Source of the DNA: Planctomycetota bacterium
GTDB taxonomy: Bacteria; Planctomycetota; SZUA-567; H5-PLA8
Direction of reading: 5' to 3'
NCBI GenBank assembly: GCA_027493525.1
Contig: JAOSKN010000003.1
Span: 248,001-312,000, forward strand
DNA length: 64,000 nucleotides
Made by a program: the position numbers and the translations under genes. Positions 1-8,862 of the stretch are shown one piece after another. Below the pieces are notes generated by a model. It was not told the DNA's origin, ran no database searches, and saw only the letters and a program-made list of their open reading frames with translations. Numbering within the stretch: position 1 is the first letter of the stretch; each line of letters opens with the position of its first letter.

Positions 1-56
1 GCGCGCCCGGCAAGCGCGACGAAGACGATGCCCAGCAGAACGGCGATGAGCTTCAT
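1..56 (-). CDS. Partial secreted or membrane protein, N-terminus only
   Basis: Only the first 18 codons lie in the window. They read as a short charged start followed by a hydrophobic stretch (MKLIAVLLGIVFVALAGR), which looks like a signal peptide or a membrane anchor. A purine-rich ribosome binding site (AGGAG) lies 7 bases before the ATG at 56. A second ATG at 62 is too close to that site to be used, so 56 was chosen. The gene runs off the left edge and its function cannot be inferred. Confidence 0.5.
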   Translation of the reverse strand, partial: MKLIAVLLGIVFVALAGR

Positions 57-162
57 GGCCATGCTCCTCTCTCAGCGGTTCGGCAAGGCGCCGCCCGGGC
101 GCAACGTCTCCCCGCGCGGCCCGCGCCGCGCATCCTGGACCTGCCTTGTGCGAACGATTGCG

Positions 163-1317
163 TCAGAGTTTCGCCGCCACGTCCAGCAGCCCTTGGCGCA
201 GAACCGCCTCGGCCGCTTCGGAGTACGGGCTGACGCGGACCTCGTACCCGCCGGTCGCGTAGGCTTCCTTCACCGGCACGTAGCCGTAGTAATAGGCGTC
301 GATGTAGTTGACCGCCATGGTGTGCGCGTGCGGGGACTTGTTCTTCACCGCCATCGCCGTCTCGCAGAACATCTCGCCCGGGTAGCCGACGAGGCAGAGC
401 GGCCCGAGGCGCAGCCCGCGCAGGGGAACCTTGCGCGTCTGGCCGTCGCCGTCTTCAACCTTCCTGGCTTTGTGCGGCAGATGGACGTCCAGTTCGACGG
501 CGTTCACCTTCTCGCTGCCGGAGAGCGCCTTGGCCTCCTTGCGCGCGGCCTCGACGGAGGCGATGTACTCCAGGGCCAGCGCCTCGACGGGCTCGAAGCT
601 GCCCTGCACCCGCACCTTCGGGTCGATGTTGCCGCAGCCGCCGTTGAGGAAGAGCGCCGCGCCGCCGTCGAGCCCCGCCTCGAGCCGCTGCGTGGCCACG
701 CCGCACCAGTCCCCTGAGATCTGATAGTTCTTCGGTCCCAGCACCACGCCGTGGCAGGCGTAGTTGGAAAGCTGCGCGACGACGCGGCCGGCGGCGTCGC
801 GAGCTTCGACCAGGATCAGCTCGCGGTCGGCCGGCCCTTCGGGGTTGTGCCCCAGCGTGATCGAGCCGTCCGGCTGGACCTGCCGCCGGTTGAGTCCGAT
901 CGCGCAGGAACTGCGGCCTTCATGCAGCGTGACCGGCGCCAGGCGGCTGCGCGCCACGCCCGCGGCGGCCAGCGCCCGCGCCTCGACGCCCGCGCGCCAC
1001 TCGGCGTTCACGTTCTCGCCCCCGTAGACCGGGGCCGAATGCGTGTGCGTCCCGGCGAGGAAGATCCGCTGCGGGTCGAGCTTCAGCTCCCGGCTCAGCG
1101 TCTCCCGGATCCGCGCGTCCAACTCGGGGCCGAAGCCCAGCAGGTCCGCGGCCAGCAGCAGGCCCTCCCCGCCGTCGCTCCCGCGAGCGTAGAGCGCGCG
1201 AAGGTTCAACGCGTCGTGGACGCCCTCGTGCGGCTTGTTCCGCGAGCCGTACCCGGCCAGGTGGCAGGGCGATTTCGGCGTGATCTCGACGCGCGCGGTT
1301 CCGATCTCCAGCGGCAT
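163..1317 (-). CDS. Neutral/alkaline ceramidase N-terminal domain-like hydrolase
   Basis: A 384-residue protein of the family of neutral/alkaline non-lysosomal ceramidase N-terminal-domain proteins. The metal-site type motifs are visible: GTHTHSAP at about residues 89-96, ACHGVVLG at 187-194 and NGGCGNIDP at 225-233. Members of this family in environmental bacteria are usually short, lack the C-terminal ceramidase domain, and have unproven substrates, so ceramide as substrate is not claimed. No signal peptide is evident, which suggests a cytoplasmic location. GGGAG lies 7-8 bases before the ATG at 1317. It lies downstream, on the same strand, of the secreted protein ending at 1490, with a repeat between them. 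Confidence 0.75.
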   Translation of the reverse strand: MPLEIGTARVEITPKSPCHLAGYGSRNKPHEGVHDALNLRALYARGSDGGEGLLLAADLLGFGPELDARIRETLSRELKLDPQRIFLAGTHTHSAPVYGGENVNAEWRAGVEARALAAAGVARSRLAPVTLHEGRSSCAIGLNRRQVQPDGSITLGHNPEGPADRELILVEARDAAGRVVAQLSNYACHGVVLGPKNYQISGDWCGVATQRLEAGLDGGAALFLNGGCGNIDPKVRVQGSFEPVEALALEYIASVEAARKEAKALSGSEKVNAVELDVHLPHKARKVEDGDGQTRKVPLRGLRLGPLCLVGYPGEMFCETAMAVKNKSPHAHTMAVNYIDAYYYGYVPVKEAYATGGYEVRVSPYSEAAEAVLRQGLLDVAAKL

Positions 1318-1413
1318 GGCGGTCTCCCGTTCTGCTCACGGCAAGGTGTGTACGGGCGGGCGAGACGCCCGCGGTACGCTGCTAAACTTAGCCCGGCTGT
1401 TTCCCAACTAAAA

Positions 1414-1458
1414 ACCTCTGTGCTCCCTCTGCGTGCTTTGCGCCTCCGCGGTGAGCTG
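1414..1458 (+). repeat. Dispersed CTCTGTG-type intergenic repeat, copy 1
   Basis: The sequence is a run of CTCTGTG/CTCCCTCTG/CCTCCGCGG-like words ending in GTGAG. It resembles the copies at 8158-8191 (opposite strand) and 8258-8297. It lies between two minus-strand genes and has no coding explanation. Confidence 0.5.
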
Positions 1459-1489
1459 GCGCCGTATTGTTCCAAAATCCCCAACCAAA

Positions 1490-2862
1490 TTATTTTGCCG
1501 GCTCCCCCGGCATCTCTTTCATCTCCGCCGGCGTCTTGGGCGGGGCGTAGTTGGCGTCCTTGATCTCGAACTCCAACCCCTTCAGCCATTCCGCGTTCTC
1601 GGGTTTGGCGCGGAAGCGCGCGCCGACCTCGCCATGGGCTTGCTTGCCCCCTGCGCCTCTGGAAGCTCCAGCAGCTTGCCTTCCAGGTAGCCGGCGGCGA
1701 CGACGCTGCCCTGCCAGCCGTGCGGCGCGGACTTGACCCGCGCCTCCTGCCGCGCCCCGCCGTAGCAGAACGCCGCGATCCGCTCATCCAGCGGCGCCAG
1801 CGCCGCGCACATGTATTCGCCCTGCTGGTACTTGTCCGAGGTCGTCCCGTCGCAGCGCGCCCACTTGGGGCTCTCGGGATCCCCGTTCCAGGCCTTCTCG
1901 GTCTGCGTCTTCACGAAGCGTTCCATGTCCGCTTTATCGAAGACCAGCCCGTGCTGGTACAGCTCCACGGCCTGCGAGAGCGACGACGCATAGTACCCGC
2001 CCTTGTGCTCGACGCCGATCCAGTGCTTCCACTTCGCCGCGTCGGTGGGATCCACGTCCCAGGCCCCGGCCGGATCCCAGTAGTTCCACTCGTAGTGCCC
2101 GTCCTTCAAGGTCATGCAGCGCTTGAAACGGACCCCGAGTTTGACCGCCTTCTTGAGGTACTCGTCGTTGCCCGTGACGCGGTGCAGCGCCAGCAGCCCG
2201 CTGCAGATGATGTGGTGCTTGTTATGCGGCTGGGTCAGGTGGGCCTTGGTCGGCTTCAGGCTCCCGTTGGTGCGGTAGATCGCGCCGCCCGCGCCCAGGT
2301 CCACGTAGTTGCCGCGCGTGTCCCACTTCTTGACGAGGTGGTTCTCCATCAGGTCCAGGTACGCGGCGCGCTCCTTGGCGAACTTCTCCTTCAGCGACGG
2401 GTCGGCGTCGATGGCCTCGATGAACCCGCACAGCACCCGCACGGCCTTGAAGCTGGTGATGATCACGTCCACCGGCTTATCGGGATGGTCGGGATGCTGG
2501 AAGAGCGGCAGCGCCTTCCCGTACCAGCCCAGGAACCCGGCCTCGTCCTGGGTCAGCGCCGCGCGCAGGTTCGCGAAGCTCGCCGCGAAGGTCTCCAGTT
2601 CCTTCACGTCGCCGGTGAGCCGGTATGCGAGGAGCGGCAGCTCCTGGTACTTCAGCACGATCCAGCAGTAGCTCTCGGCGTCCTTGGCCGCCTGCTGTTT
2701 GGCGTAATCTTCCGTCAGGGTCGCGGCGAGTTTCTGCGCGTGCCCGACGAAGGCCTCCAGCACCTGCCGGTCCTTGGGGTCTTCGACCTTCGGCGCCTCG
2801 TACGCGCGGAGCGCGGGGGCCAGCAGCGCCAGCAGCAGGCCGAGCAGGGCGGTGGTGCGCAT
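1490..2862 (-). CDS. Secreted protein of alpha/alpha-barrel type, frameshifted near the 3' end
   Basis: It begins with a clear signal peptide (MRTTALLGLLLALLAPALRA) and continues as a roughly 430-residue Trp/Tyr-rich protein with motifs such as CSGLLALHRVTGN and HYEWNYWDPAG. These recall alpha/alpha-toroid carbohydrate-active proteins, but no family is named with confidence. The uninterrupted frame ends at 1582 with an unlikely tail. Adding one base to the C5 run at 1647-1651 restores a sensible C-terminus (RFRAKPENAEWLKGLEFEI, then on to PAEMKEMPGEPAK) ending in TAA at 1490-1492. I therefore annotate one gene of about 457 residues with an apparent single-base deletion. It is probably periplasmic or extracellular. 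Confidence 0.65.
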
Positions 2863-2962
2863 GTGCGATTCTCCGGTTCGAGCGGGCCTCTTCCATACTA
2901 CCCCCGCCGCGTTAAACGATTCTTGGAATGGCTTTGCGAATCTTGACGTATTTTACGACCCC

Positions 2963-3901
2963 TCAGGGCCGCGCGGATTGGGCTTTCTGGCGGAACTCGC
3001 GCGCCGAGAGCCCCGTATGGCGCTTGAAGAGCCGCGAAAAATAGGACGGCGTATGCACGCCCACCCGCCTGGCAACCTCGTGGATCGAGTACTCCGTCTC
3101 CCGCAGCAGCCGCTGCGCTTCGTCGAGCCGCACCTGCTGGAGATACTCGAAGACCGTCTGCCCCGAGCCCTGCGTGAAAAGCGAGCTGAAATAGTTGGGG
3201 CTCAGGTACACCTCGCCGGCGATCCGCTCCAGGCTCAGGTCGTCCGAGAAATGGCTCTGGATGAAACGCTTGGCCACGTCCACGACGCTCTGCCGCGCCT
3301 GCTCGGGCGTCTGCCCGGGCCCGTGCTCTTCGAGGTGCCGGATCACGCGCACCAGCCCCTCCGTCAGCCGCGCGCGGACGAGGCTGAACCAGAGCGGCGC
3401 GCGTTCCCGAGCCTCGTCGATCGCCGACTCGAAGTACCGGCAGATCGGCCCGCTGGGCGAGACCGTCGCGCCGCGCACGAGCTGGAAACGGTTTCCTCGG
3501 CTGTACGAACTGCCGTGAATCGCGATCCGGTCCGGCCCGACGCGAAACCAGACCAGGTGATAGGCCTGATCCAGGCTCAGCAGCCGCTCCAGGTGCGGGC
3601 AGTTGGGCGGGACGAGCGCGGCCTCGCCTTCGGCCAGCACGTAGCGCTGCCCGTCCAAGGCCAGCTCCGCGCGTCCCATGAACCCAAAGACAAGCTCCAG
3701 CGTGGGGTGCCCGCCGTAATTGAAGTCGGCGTGCGGGAGTTCGGCGCCGGGCGGCGCGGCGTCGCCCTGGCCCGGCCGCGGAGGGTAGGGTCCGAACGGC
3801 GCCTTGCCCGCGCCGCCGGGAAGCACCAGCTCGCTCTTCTCCAGCCGTTCGACCGACGGGAGCAGCGTCGCGCGCAAGACCGTGATCAGAGGCTGGGACA
3901 T
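2963..3901 (-). CDS. AraC-family transcriptional regulator
   Basis: A 312-residue regulator. The N-terminal half has the features of a cupin-like sensor (HPTLELVFGFMGRAELALDG, EGEAALVPPNCPH). The last 100 residues hold the two AraC helix-turn-helix units (LSLERIAGEVYLSPNYFSSL and IHEVARRVGVHTPSYFSRLF) and the closing FKRHTGLSAREFR signature. The ATG at 3901 is preferred over the one at 3934 because GGAGGG precedes it at normal spacing. It is divergent from the kinase gene at 4041, so the 139-base gap probably holds both promoters. Such regulators usually control adjacent sugar-use genes, but the target here is unknown. Confidence 0.85.
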   Translation of the reverse strand: MSQPLITVLRATLLPSVERLEKSELVLPGGAGKAPFGPYPPRPGQGDAAPPGAELPHADFNYGGHPTLELVFGFMGRAELALDGQRYVLAEGEAALVPPNCPHLERLLSLDQAYHLVWFRVGPDRIAIHGSSYSRGNRFQLVRGATVSPSGPICRYFESAIDEARERAPLWFSLVRARLTEGLVRVIRHLEEHGPGQTPEQARQSVVDVAKRFIQSHFSDDLSLERIAGEVYLSPNYFSSLFTQGSGQTVFEYLQQVRLDEAQRLLRETEYSIHEVARRVGVHTPSYFSRLFKRHTGLSAREFRQKAQSARP

Positions 3902-4040
3902 GGCCCGGCCCTCCTCGCCGCTATTCTCATGCACGCGTCGTTTTCCGCTATGTCAGGTCGGGGCGCACAGGTGCTTTGAGCCGGGCGCTTCCTTCCGGCT
4001 CCTTCATCTTGTCGCCGCTGAAAAACGGAGAGGGTAAAGG

Positions 4041-5765
4041 ATGGACTCGGGCCTCGCGACGCGAATGGAAACCGGCGTGCCCCGCGGACGGATCGGCGAC
4101 TTCGAACTCCTTGCCAAACTCGGCGAGGGCGGCATGGGCGCCGTCTACAAGGCTCGTCAGCGCTCCATGGGCCGCACCGTCGCCCTGAAACTCCTCAGCC
4201 CCCAGCTCGCCGGAGACGCCAGCTTCGTCGCGCGCTTCGCGCGCGAAGCCCGCGCTACCGCGCGGCTCAACCACCCGCACATCGTCGCGGGCCTCGTCGT
4301 GGGCGAGGCCGACGGTTTTCACTACTTCGCCATGGAATTCGTCGAGGGCCGGACGCTGCGGCAACGCGTCGAACGGGAAGGCGAGCTCCCGGAAGCGGAA
4401 CTCCTGCGCATCGGGGAGGCCGTCGCGCGCGCGCTGGCCCACGCGCACGCCCACGGGATCATCCATCGCGACGTGAAGCCCGAGAACATCCTCATTGACG
4501 CACAGGGCGTCCCCAAGCTCGCCGACCTCGGCCTTGCACGCGTCGCCCGCGCGAGCGACGGCGCGCTCACCCAGACCGGCATGGTCGTCGGCTCCCCGCA
4601 TTACATGGCCCCCGAACAGGTCCGCGGCGACGCGGAACTGGACGGGCGCGCCGACGCCTACGCCCTCGGCGCCACGCTTTACTTCGCCGCCACGGGCCGC
4701 ACCTGCTACGACGGCGAGTCCCCGGCGGTGGTGATGGTCAAGCACCTCAACGAGGCGATGCCGCACCCGCGTTCCATCCGCCCGGGGCTCTCGCAGGGCG
4801 TCTGCCGGCTCCTCGAACGCCTCCTGCTGAAGGATCGCGACGCGCGCCTGGGCGATCTCGCGCGGGCCGCCGAGTACATGGCCGCCCTGCGGGCGGGGCG
4901 CGCGGACGAAACCCCTGCGCCGCCGGCCGCCGAGAGCCCCTTCCTCCCGCTTGGCGCGAGAGGCGCGAGCGAGCGGCACTCCAGCAAGCGGCTGCCTCCG
5001 GTCCGCGCCCGCGAACGCCGCCCGCGCCTGCCGGCGGCGCGGCAGGGCGGCGGCGCGGCGGCGCTCCTGCTGGCCGGCGCGGCCGCGGCGGTCCTGCTGC
5101 TGCTCCTCCTGCGCGGCGACCCGCCCGTCCAGCCGGCGCGGGCCACGCGCCCCGAGCCCCCGGCGAAGTCCGATTCGCCCGCGCTCACGCCGCGCGAGAT
5201 GCCGCCCGCTCCGGTCTCCGCCCCCGAGCCGGCGCCTCAGCCTCCGGATCCGGGCGGAGCCTTCGCCGCGCTCTTCAACGGCAAGGATCTGGCCGGCTGG
5301 CGCATCGTGGACGGCCGGTGGACCGTTCGCGATGGCGCCCTGCTCGGGTCCGAGACCGGCAAGAACGCGTTCATCTCCGGCAACCGGCTCCTGCCGCGCG
5401 GCTTCGAACTGGAACTCCAGGTCGAAGGTTCGGGCGATTACCACTTCGGCTGGTCCGCGCCGAAGAACGTCTGGACCGACTATGTCCACTGCCGCGGCGG
5501 GGAACGCTTCCAACTGACTCGCTACGGGAACAGGCGCAGCGAATTCATGGACTCCACCACGCGCCAGCCGGACGGCTCCCTGCACCGCTGGCGCCTGCTC
5601 GTCCAGGGCTCCGCCATCCGCGCGTTCCTCAACGGCGAACCGATCCTCTCGAGCGAGCAGGGGCAGGACCTGGCGGAAGGCGAGCTGCGCGATTTCTTCC
5701 TCTTCGTCGGTCCCGGGCAGGAAGCCGCTTGGAGCGGGATCCGCATGCGCGAACTGCGCCGATGA
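4041..5765 (+). CDS. Membrane Ser/Thr protein kinase fused to a DUF1080-type domain
   Basis: A 574-residue kinase. Residues about 20-280 form a Hanks-type kinase with the glycine loop LGEGGMGAV, the lysine in VALKLL, the catalytic loop HRDVKPENI at about 141-149, a DLG variant of the DFG magnesium motif, and MAPEQVRG. A Pro/Arg-rich linker precedes one transmembrane helix at about 337-359. A Pro-rich stalk then leads to an outer domain from about 407 that opens with LFNGKDLAGW, the signature of DUF1080 (3-keto-disaccharide hydrolase / LamG-like fold). The layout places the kinase in the cytoplasm and the sugar-binding-type fold outside, which suggests a receptor kinase sensing a carbohydrate. 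That ligand is inferred. PASTA repeats, common in other such kinases, are absent. Confidence 0.9.
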   Translation: MDSGLATRMETGVPRGRIGDFELLAKLGEGGMGAVYKARQRSMGRTVALKLLSPQLAGDASFVARFAREARATARLNHPHIVAGLVVGEADGFHYFAMEFVEGRTLRQRVEREGELPEAELLRIGEAVARALAHAHAHGIIHRDVKPENILIDAQGVPKLADLGLARVARASDGALTQTGMVVGSPHYMAPEQVRGDAELDGRADAYALGATLYFAATGRTCYDGESPAVVMVKHLNEAMPHPRSIRPGLSQGVCRLLERLLLKDRDARLGDLARAAEYMAALRAGRADETPAPPAAESPFLPLGARGASERHSSKRLPPVRARERRPRLPAARQGGGAAALLLAGAAAAVLLLLLLRGDPPVQPARATRPEPPAKSDSPALTPREMPPAPVSAPEPAPQPPDPGGAFAALFNGKDLAGWRIVDGRWTVRDGALLGSETGKNAFISGNRLLPRGFELELQVEGSGDYHFGWSAPKNVWTDYVHCRGGERFQLTRYGNRRSEFMDSTTRQPDGSLHRWRLLVQGSAIRAFLNGEPILSSEQGQDLAEGELRDFFLFVGPGQEAAWSGIRMRELRR

Positions 5766-5905
5766 CGTGGCGAAGGACGGACACGGGGATCGCAGAGAGC
5801 GGCGTTTGTCGTAATGGGAGAGGTTTCAATACGCCGCCTTCGAACGCCGGCCTGATTGCCCGCGGCGGTACTTGAGGCTCATGGTTGCCACGGCCGCGGA
5901 GCCGC

Positions 5906-7024
5906 TCAAGCGTTCGCCGGCGCGCTCTGCGGCGCGGGCGCGGTGCTCCCGCCGGCCAGCAGTTCCCCGGGCAGGCTGGTCCGCTCGGGCACCGGATCCC
6001 CGCGCCACATCCGCTCCAGGAGCCGGAACGCGGCCTCGCCCATCTCCAGGATCGGGTAGCGCATCGTCGTCAGCGGCGGATGGACGCGCTGCGAGACCGG
6101 CTGCCCGCCGTTGGCCACGATTGAGAGATCCTCGGGAATGCGCCGGCCCGCCGCGCGCGCGCCTTCGTAAAACCCCTGCGCGCCGAGGTCGAAGAAGCTG
6201 TACAGCGCCGTCACGTCGGGATGCCGGGCCAGGATGAGTTGGACCGACTCCTTGCACTCCGCGTCGTTCCCGCTGCCCAGGTTGAGGAACTCCAGCGCCG
6301 GGTCGTAGCAGCCGGCCGCGGTGAGCGCCTCCCGGTAGCCCTGTCGCTGCCCCACCGCGCTGGGGATGGTGCGGTCGGTGCCCAGCACCGCGATCCGCCG
6401 GTGCCCCTTCCGCAACAGATCCTCCATCAGCCCGTAGGCCATGCCGTAGGTGTCCATCAGCACCCGCGGCGCGCGCAGGTGCTTGGGGTCGCGGTTCATC
6501 AGCACCCACGGAATGCCCAGCTTGTCCAGCGGCGCGAGTCGCTCGGCCGGATGCTCCCGATGCGTCACCACCATCAGCCCGCCGCAGCCCTTCAAGGCCT
6601 CGTTGCCGCGCGTGAACTCTTCCAGCCCGTCGATGCCCATGCCGCCGAACTGCCGCACCTCGACCAGCCCCGTCGCCGCGCGGCTCAGCCCCATCAGCGC
6701 GGGACTGTAGAGAATGTCGCCGGCGAGGCTCTTGTACTCGATGAAGATCGTGCCCACGGCCGCCGGCGCCGTGTGCAGCGCCGGGCCGCGGAGCATCGTC
6801 GAGGCCGCCGCGCGCATGCGCTTCTTGCGGCTGCGCAGGTGGTAGCCCAGCCGCTGCGCCGTGGCCCACACCCGCCGCGCCGTCTCGGCCTGGATCCGGA
6901 ACTCCGCCGCGCGACCCGAGAGCACCAGGCTCACCGTCGGCTGCGAGACCCCAGCCTCGCGGGCGATGGCGGTCATCGTGACCCGTTTGGTGCGGTGCGG
7001 GCGCCGCGGTGCGGACTCGGCCAT
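5906..7024 (-). CDS. LacI-family transcriptional regulator
   Basis: A 372-residue repressor-type protein. Residues about 14-36 form the LacI helix-turn-helix and hinge (MTAIAREAGVSQPTVSLVLSG), followed by ETARRVWATAQRLGY. The remainder is a periplasmic-binding-protein-like sensor with a typical C-terminal stretch (PPLTTMRYPILEMGEAAFRL). The length is slightly above the family norm because of a basic N-terminal extension and a low-complexity Ala/Pro tail. It stands between the convergent kinase gene and the rhomboid gene. Operator-like repeats lie just upstream, so autoregulation is likely. The effector is presumably a sugar, but this cannot be read from the sequence. Confidence 0.9.
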   Translation of the reverse strand: MAESAPRRPHRTKRVTMTAIAREAGVSQPTVSLVLSGRAAEFRIQAETARRVWATAQRLGYHLRSRKKRMRAAASTMLRGPALHTAPAAVGTIFIEYKSLAGDILYSPALMGLSRAATGLVEVRQFGGMGIDGLEEFTRGNEALKGCGGLMVVTHREHPAERLAPLDKLGIPWVLMNRDPKHLRAPRVLMDTYGMAYGLMEDLLRKGHRRIAVLGTDRTIPSAVGQRQGYREALTAAGCYDPALEFLNLGSGNDAECKESVQLILARHPDVTALYSFFDLGAQGFYEGARAAGRRIPEDLSIVANGGQPVSQRVHPPLTTMRYPILEMGEAAFRLLERMWRGDPVPERTSLPGELLAGGSTAPAPQSAPANA

Positions 7025-7033
7025 GGCTCAAGT

Positions 7034-7099
7034 ATATTGCTGATATTGGCAACAGGATAGGTTGAAATCCAGCAAGTTCTGTATCTGCCTTAGCAATAT
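7034..7099. promoter_or_regulatory. Operator-like inverted pair upstream of the LacI gene
   Basis: ATATTGCTGA occurs at 7034-7043 on the plus strand and ATATTGCTAA at 7090-7099 on the minus strand, a 9 of 10 match in inverted orientation. The first copy overlaps a small dyad (TTGC at 7037-7040, GCAA at 7049-7052). The AT-rich setting directly upstream of a LacI-type gene suggests binding sites for that regulator. This is an inference from position and symmetry. Confidence 0.4.
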
Positions 7100-7141
7100 T
7101 ATCTTATGGATTTGAAATGGTAGGGGCAGAGGAGGCCACGC

Positions 7142-8185
7142 TCATTCGAGATAGGAAGCCTCATCGGTTCCAGCGGACAGGTACACAAAGAGGCGTTGGT
7201 ACCGCTGTATCCGTTCCTCGTCTCCATCCTGGAGCGCCTTTTTCAGCTCTTCCAGGACCGCCAAACTGGCGTTGCGCGACTTGAACCTCTTGCTCCAATA
7301 ACGGGCCGCCTCGAAGTGCGCTTCGGCTTCATGCCGCTCGCCGCGCTTGTCGGCTTCGATGCCGCAAAAGACCTGGTAATGGGGATGGAAAACCGTCCAG
7401 CGCGCCGCGGCGATACCCCCCGCCCAGACGGCCAGGAAGAGCGCGATCAGAACCCACCCGATGCGCTGATGCTTGCGCCAGTACTCGAAGAGGCAGCCGA
7501 AGAGCGTCCCGAAGACCAGCCCGCCGAGATGCCCCCACACGTCCACGTGGTCCATGAGCGCCGTGATGCCGAAGAGCAGCGCGATGACCAGCGCCGACTG
7601 GCGCACGTCGCTGCTCTTCAGCGCGCGCCGCCAGTCCCATTGCCGGATCAGGTGCACGGACAGGCCCGCGCCCAGCAGCCCGAAGAGCGCCCCCGAGGCC
7701 CCCACCGAGGTATATCCGCCAAAGACGAGGCTGAAGCAGACGCCGCCGACCCCGCTGACCAGGTAGATCGTCCCGAAGTTCGCGCTCCCGAAGTGGGTCT
7801 CCACCGACGGGCCGATCGCGTACAGCGACCACATGTTGAAGACGATATGCAGCAGTCCGCCGTGCATGAAGATCGGCATCACGAGGTGCCGCCAGCCGCC
7901 CGCCCAGACGGCCTCGCGGTAGCTGGCGCCGTACGCGCGGAGCACCTCGATGTTGAAGTTGAAAAGGTCGCCGCGCGCGTTCTCCGCGGCCACGTAGGCG
8001 TCGTTCTGGAGCGCCAGGAAGACGAAGTACGCGATGCAGCCGGCCAGGAAGGCGGCGGTGAGCGGCGCGCGGCCAAGGAGTTCGTCGAGCTTCCGGTTCA
8101 CGGCGACTGCGTTCGTATCGGCATCGCGCGGCCAGGGCAATCCCAATTCGTCTTTACCTCCGTGGGCACGGAGAGCACGGAGCAC
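7142..8185 (-). CDS. Rhomboid-family intramembrane serine protease
   Basis: A 347-residue protein with about six or seven hydrophobic segments. The rhomboid catalytic serine is in GASGALFG (Ser about 164) and the partner histidine in WGHLGGL (His about 219). The conserved HGGLLHIVFNMWS segment (His 108, His 113, Asn 117) supplies the oxyanion region. A soluble tail of about 75 residues with a helical, possibly TPR-like character follows. The longest reading starts at a GTG inside an intergenic repeat, so the first 20-30 residues may be spurious; a GTG at 8101 is an alternative. It cleaves membrane substrates in the bilayer, but the substrate is unknown. Confidence 0.85.
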   Translation of the reverse strand: MLRALRAHGGKDELGLPWPRDADTNAVAVNRKLDELLGRAPLTAAFLAGCIAYFVFLALQNDAYVAAENARGDLFNFNIEVLRAYGASYREAVWAGGWRHLVMPIFMHGGLLHIVFNMWSLYAIGPSVETHFGSANFGTIYLVSGVGGVCFSLVFGGYTSVGASGALFGLLGAGLSVHLIRQWDWRRALKSSDVRQSALVIALLFGITALMDHVDVWGHLGGLVFGTLFGCLFEYWRKHQRIGWVLIALFLAVWAGGIAAARWTVFHPHYQVFCGIEADKRGERHEAEAHFEAARYWSKRFKSRNASLAVLEELKKALQDGDEERIQRYQRLFVYLSAGTDEASYLE

Positions 8186-8191
8186 GGCGGA
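8158..8191 (-). repeat. Dispersed CTCTGTG-type repeat, copy 2
   Basis: On the minus strand it reads GTGCTCCGTGCTCTCCGTG followed by CCCACGGAGG. It is the inverted counterpart of the copy at 8258-8297. The longest reading of the rhomboid gene starts inside it. Confidence 0.5.
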
Positions 8192-8257
8192 AACCAGGGT
8201 ACTGGTGGCGTGCCTCTTCAGGATTGGGGCCGTACGCGCTATTCTGATTCCGGCTCA

Positions 8258-8297
8258 AAATCTCTGTGTGCTCTGTGCCCTCTGTGGTTAGAAAAGG
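8258..8297 (+). repeat. Dispersed CTCTGTG-type repeat, copy 3
   Basis: It reads CTCTGTGTGCTCTGTGCC then CTCTGTGGTTAG, the cleanest of the three copies. It sits between the divergent rhomboid and DUF1801 genes, and with the copy at 8158-8191 forms an inverted pair about 65 bases apart. Confidence 0.55.
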
Positions 8298-8324
8298 ATT
8301 CATCGCCTAACGGGAGATCTCAGC

Positions 8325-8684
8325 ATGCAATCGAAAGCCGCCACCGTCGCCGCCTATCTGAAGGAAGTCCCCGCCGAGCGCCGGCCGGCGCTGAAGAAAC
8401 TCCGCGCGCTCATCAGGGCGGCCGCGCCCCGAGCCGTCGAATCCATGCAGTACGGCATGCCGACCTATCAGGACCGCGGCGGCGAGATGCTCTTCGCCTT
8501 CGCCTCGCAGAAGGGCTACGTTGCCCTCTACGGCTGCGGCTCGGGACTCAGCGCCGGGCTGAAGAAGGCCCTCGGCAAGGCCGACTGCGGCAAAGGCTGC
8601 ATCCGCTTCAGGAAGCCCGAGGAGATTCCATTCGAAGTCGTGGGGAAGCTGGTGAAAGACATCGCGGCGAAAAAGGGCGCCTGA
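8325..8684 (+). CDS. DUF1801-family protein
   Basis: A compact 119-residue protein that matches the DUF1801 (YdhG-like) pattern from end to end: KLRALIRAAAPRAVESMQYG, then MPTYQ, then a beta-rich centre (FAFASQKGYVALYGCG), and a closing CIRFRKPEEIPFEVVGKLV. The length is typical of the family. The biochemical role of DUF1801 proteins is not established. It is probably cytoplasmic and monocistronic: the upstream gene is divergent and the downstream gene converges on it across a repeat region. Confidence 0.8.
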   Translation: MQSKAATVAAYLKEVPAERRPALKKLRALIRAAAPRAVESMQYGMPTYQDRGGEMLFAFASQKGYVALYGCGSGLSAGLKKALGKADCGKGCIRFRKPEEIPFEVVGKLVKDIAAKKGA

Positions 8685-8734
8685 TGGAAAATTTCTAGTG
8701 CTCAGAAATCAAGAGTCAAACAAACCGTAAAAGC

Positions 8735-8862
8735 CAAATTCCAAACAAGCGGCAAACAGCAAACTGGGAATCCTGATCAGCAATCTAAAGGCTCGCCCGC
8801 ACTCGTCGTGCTCTTAAAAGTTGCTGTTTGAAGTTTTCATTTTGTTTGCAGTTTGGAATTTG
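8735..8862. repeat. Imperfect inverted repeat of AAATTCC/GGAATTT type
   Basis: The left arm at 8735-8765 (CAAATTCCAAACAAGCGG then CAAACAGCAAACT) is largely complementary to the right arm at 8819-8862 (GTTGCTGTTTG ... GTTTGGAATTTG), with a centre of about 53 bases. The region is AT-rich in a GC-rich genome. It looks like a miniature mobile or structural repeat. The right arm contains the stop codon of the FAD gene that ends at 8837. Confidence 0.55.
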
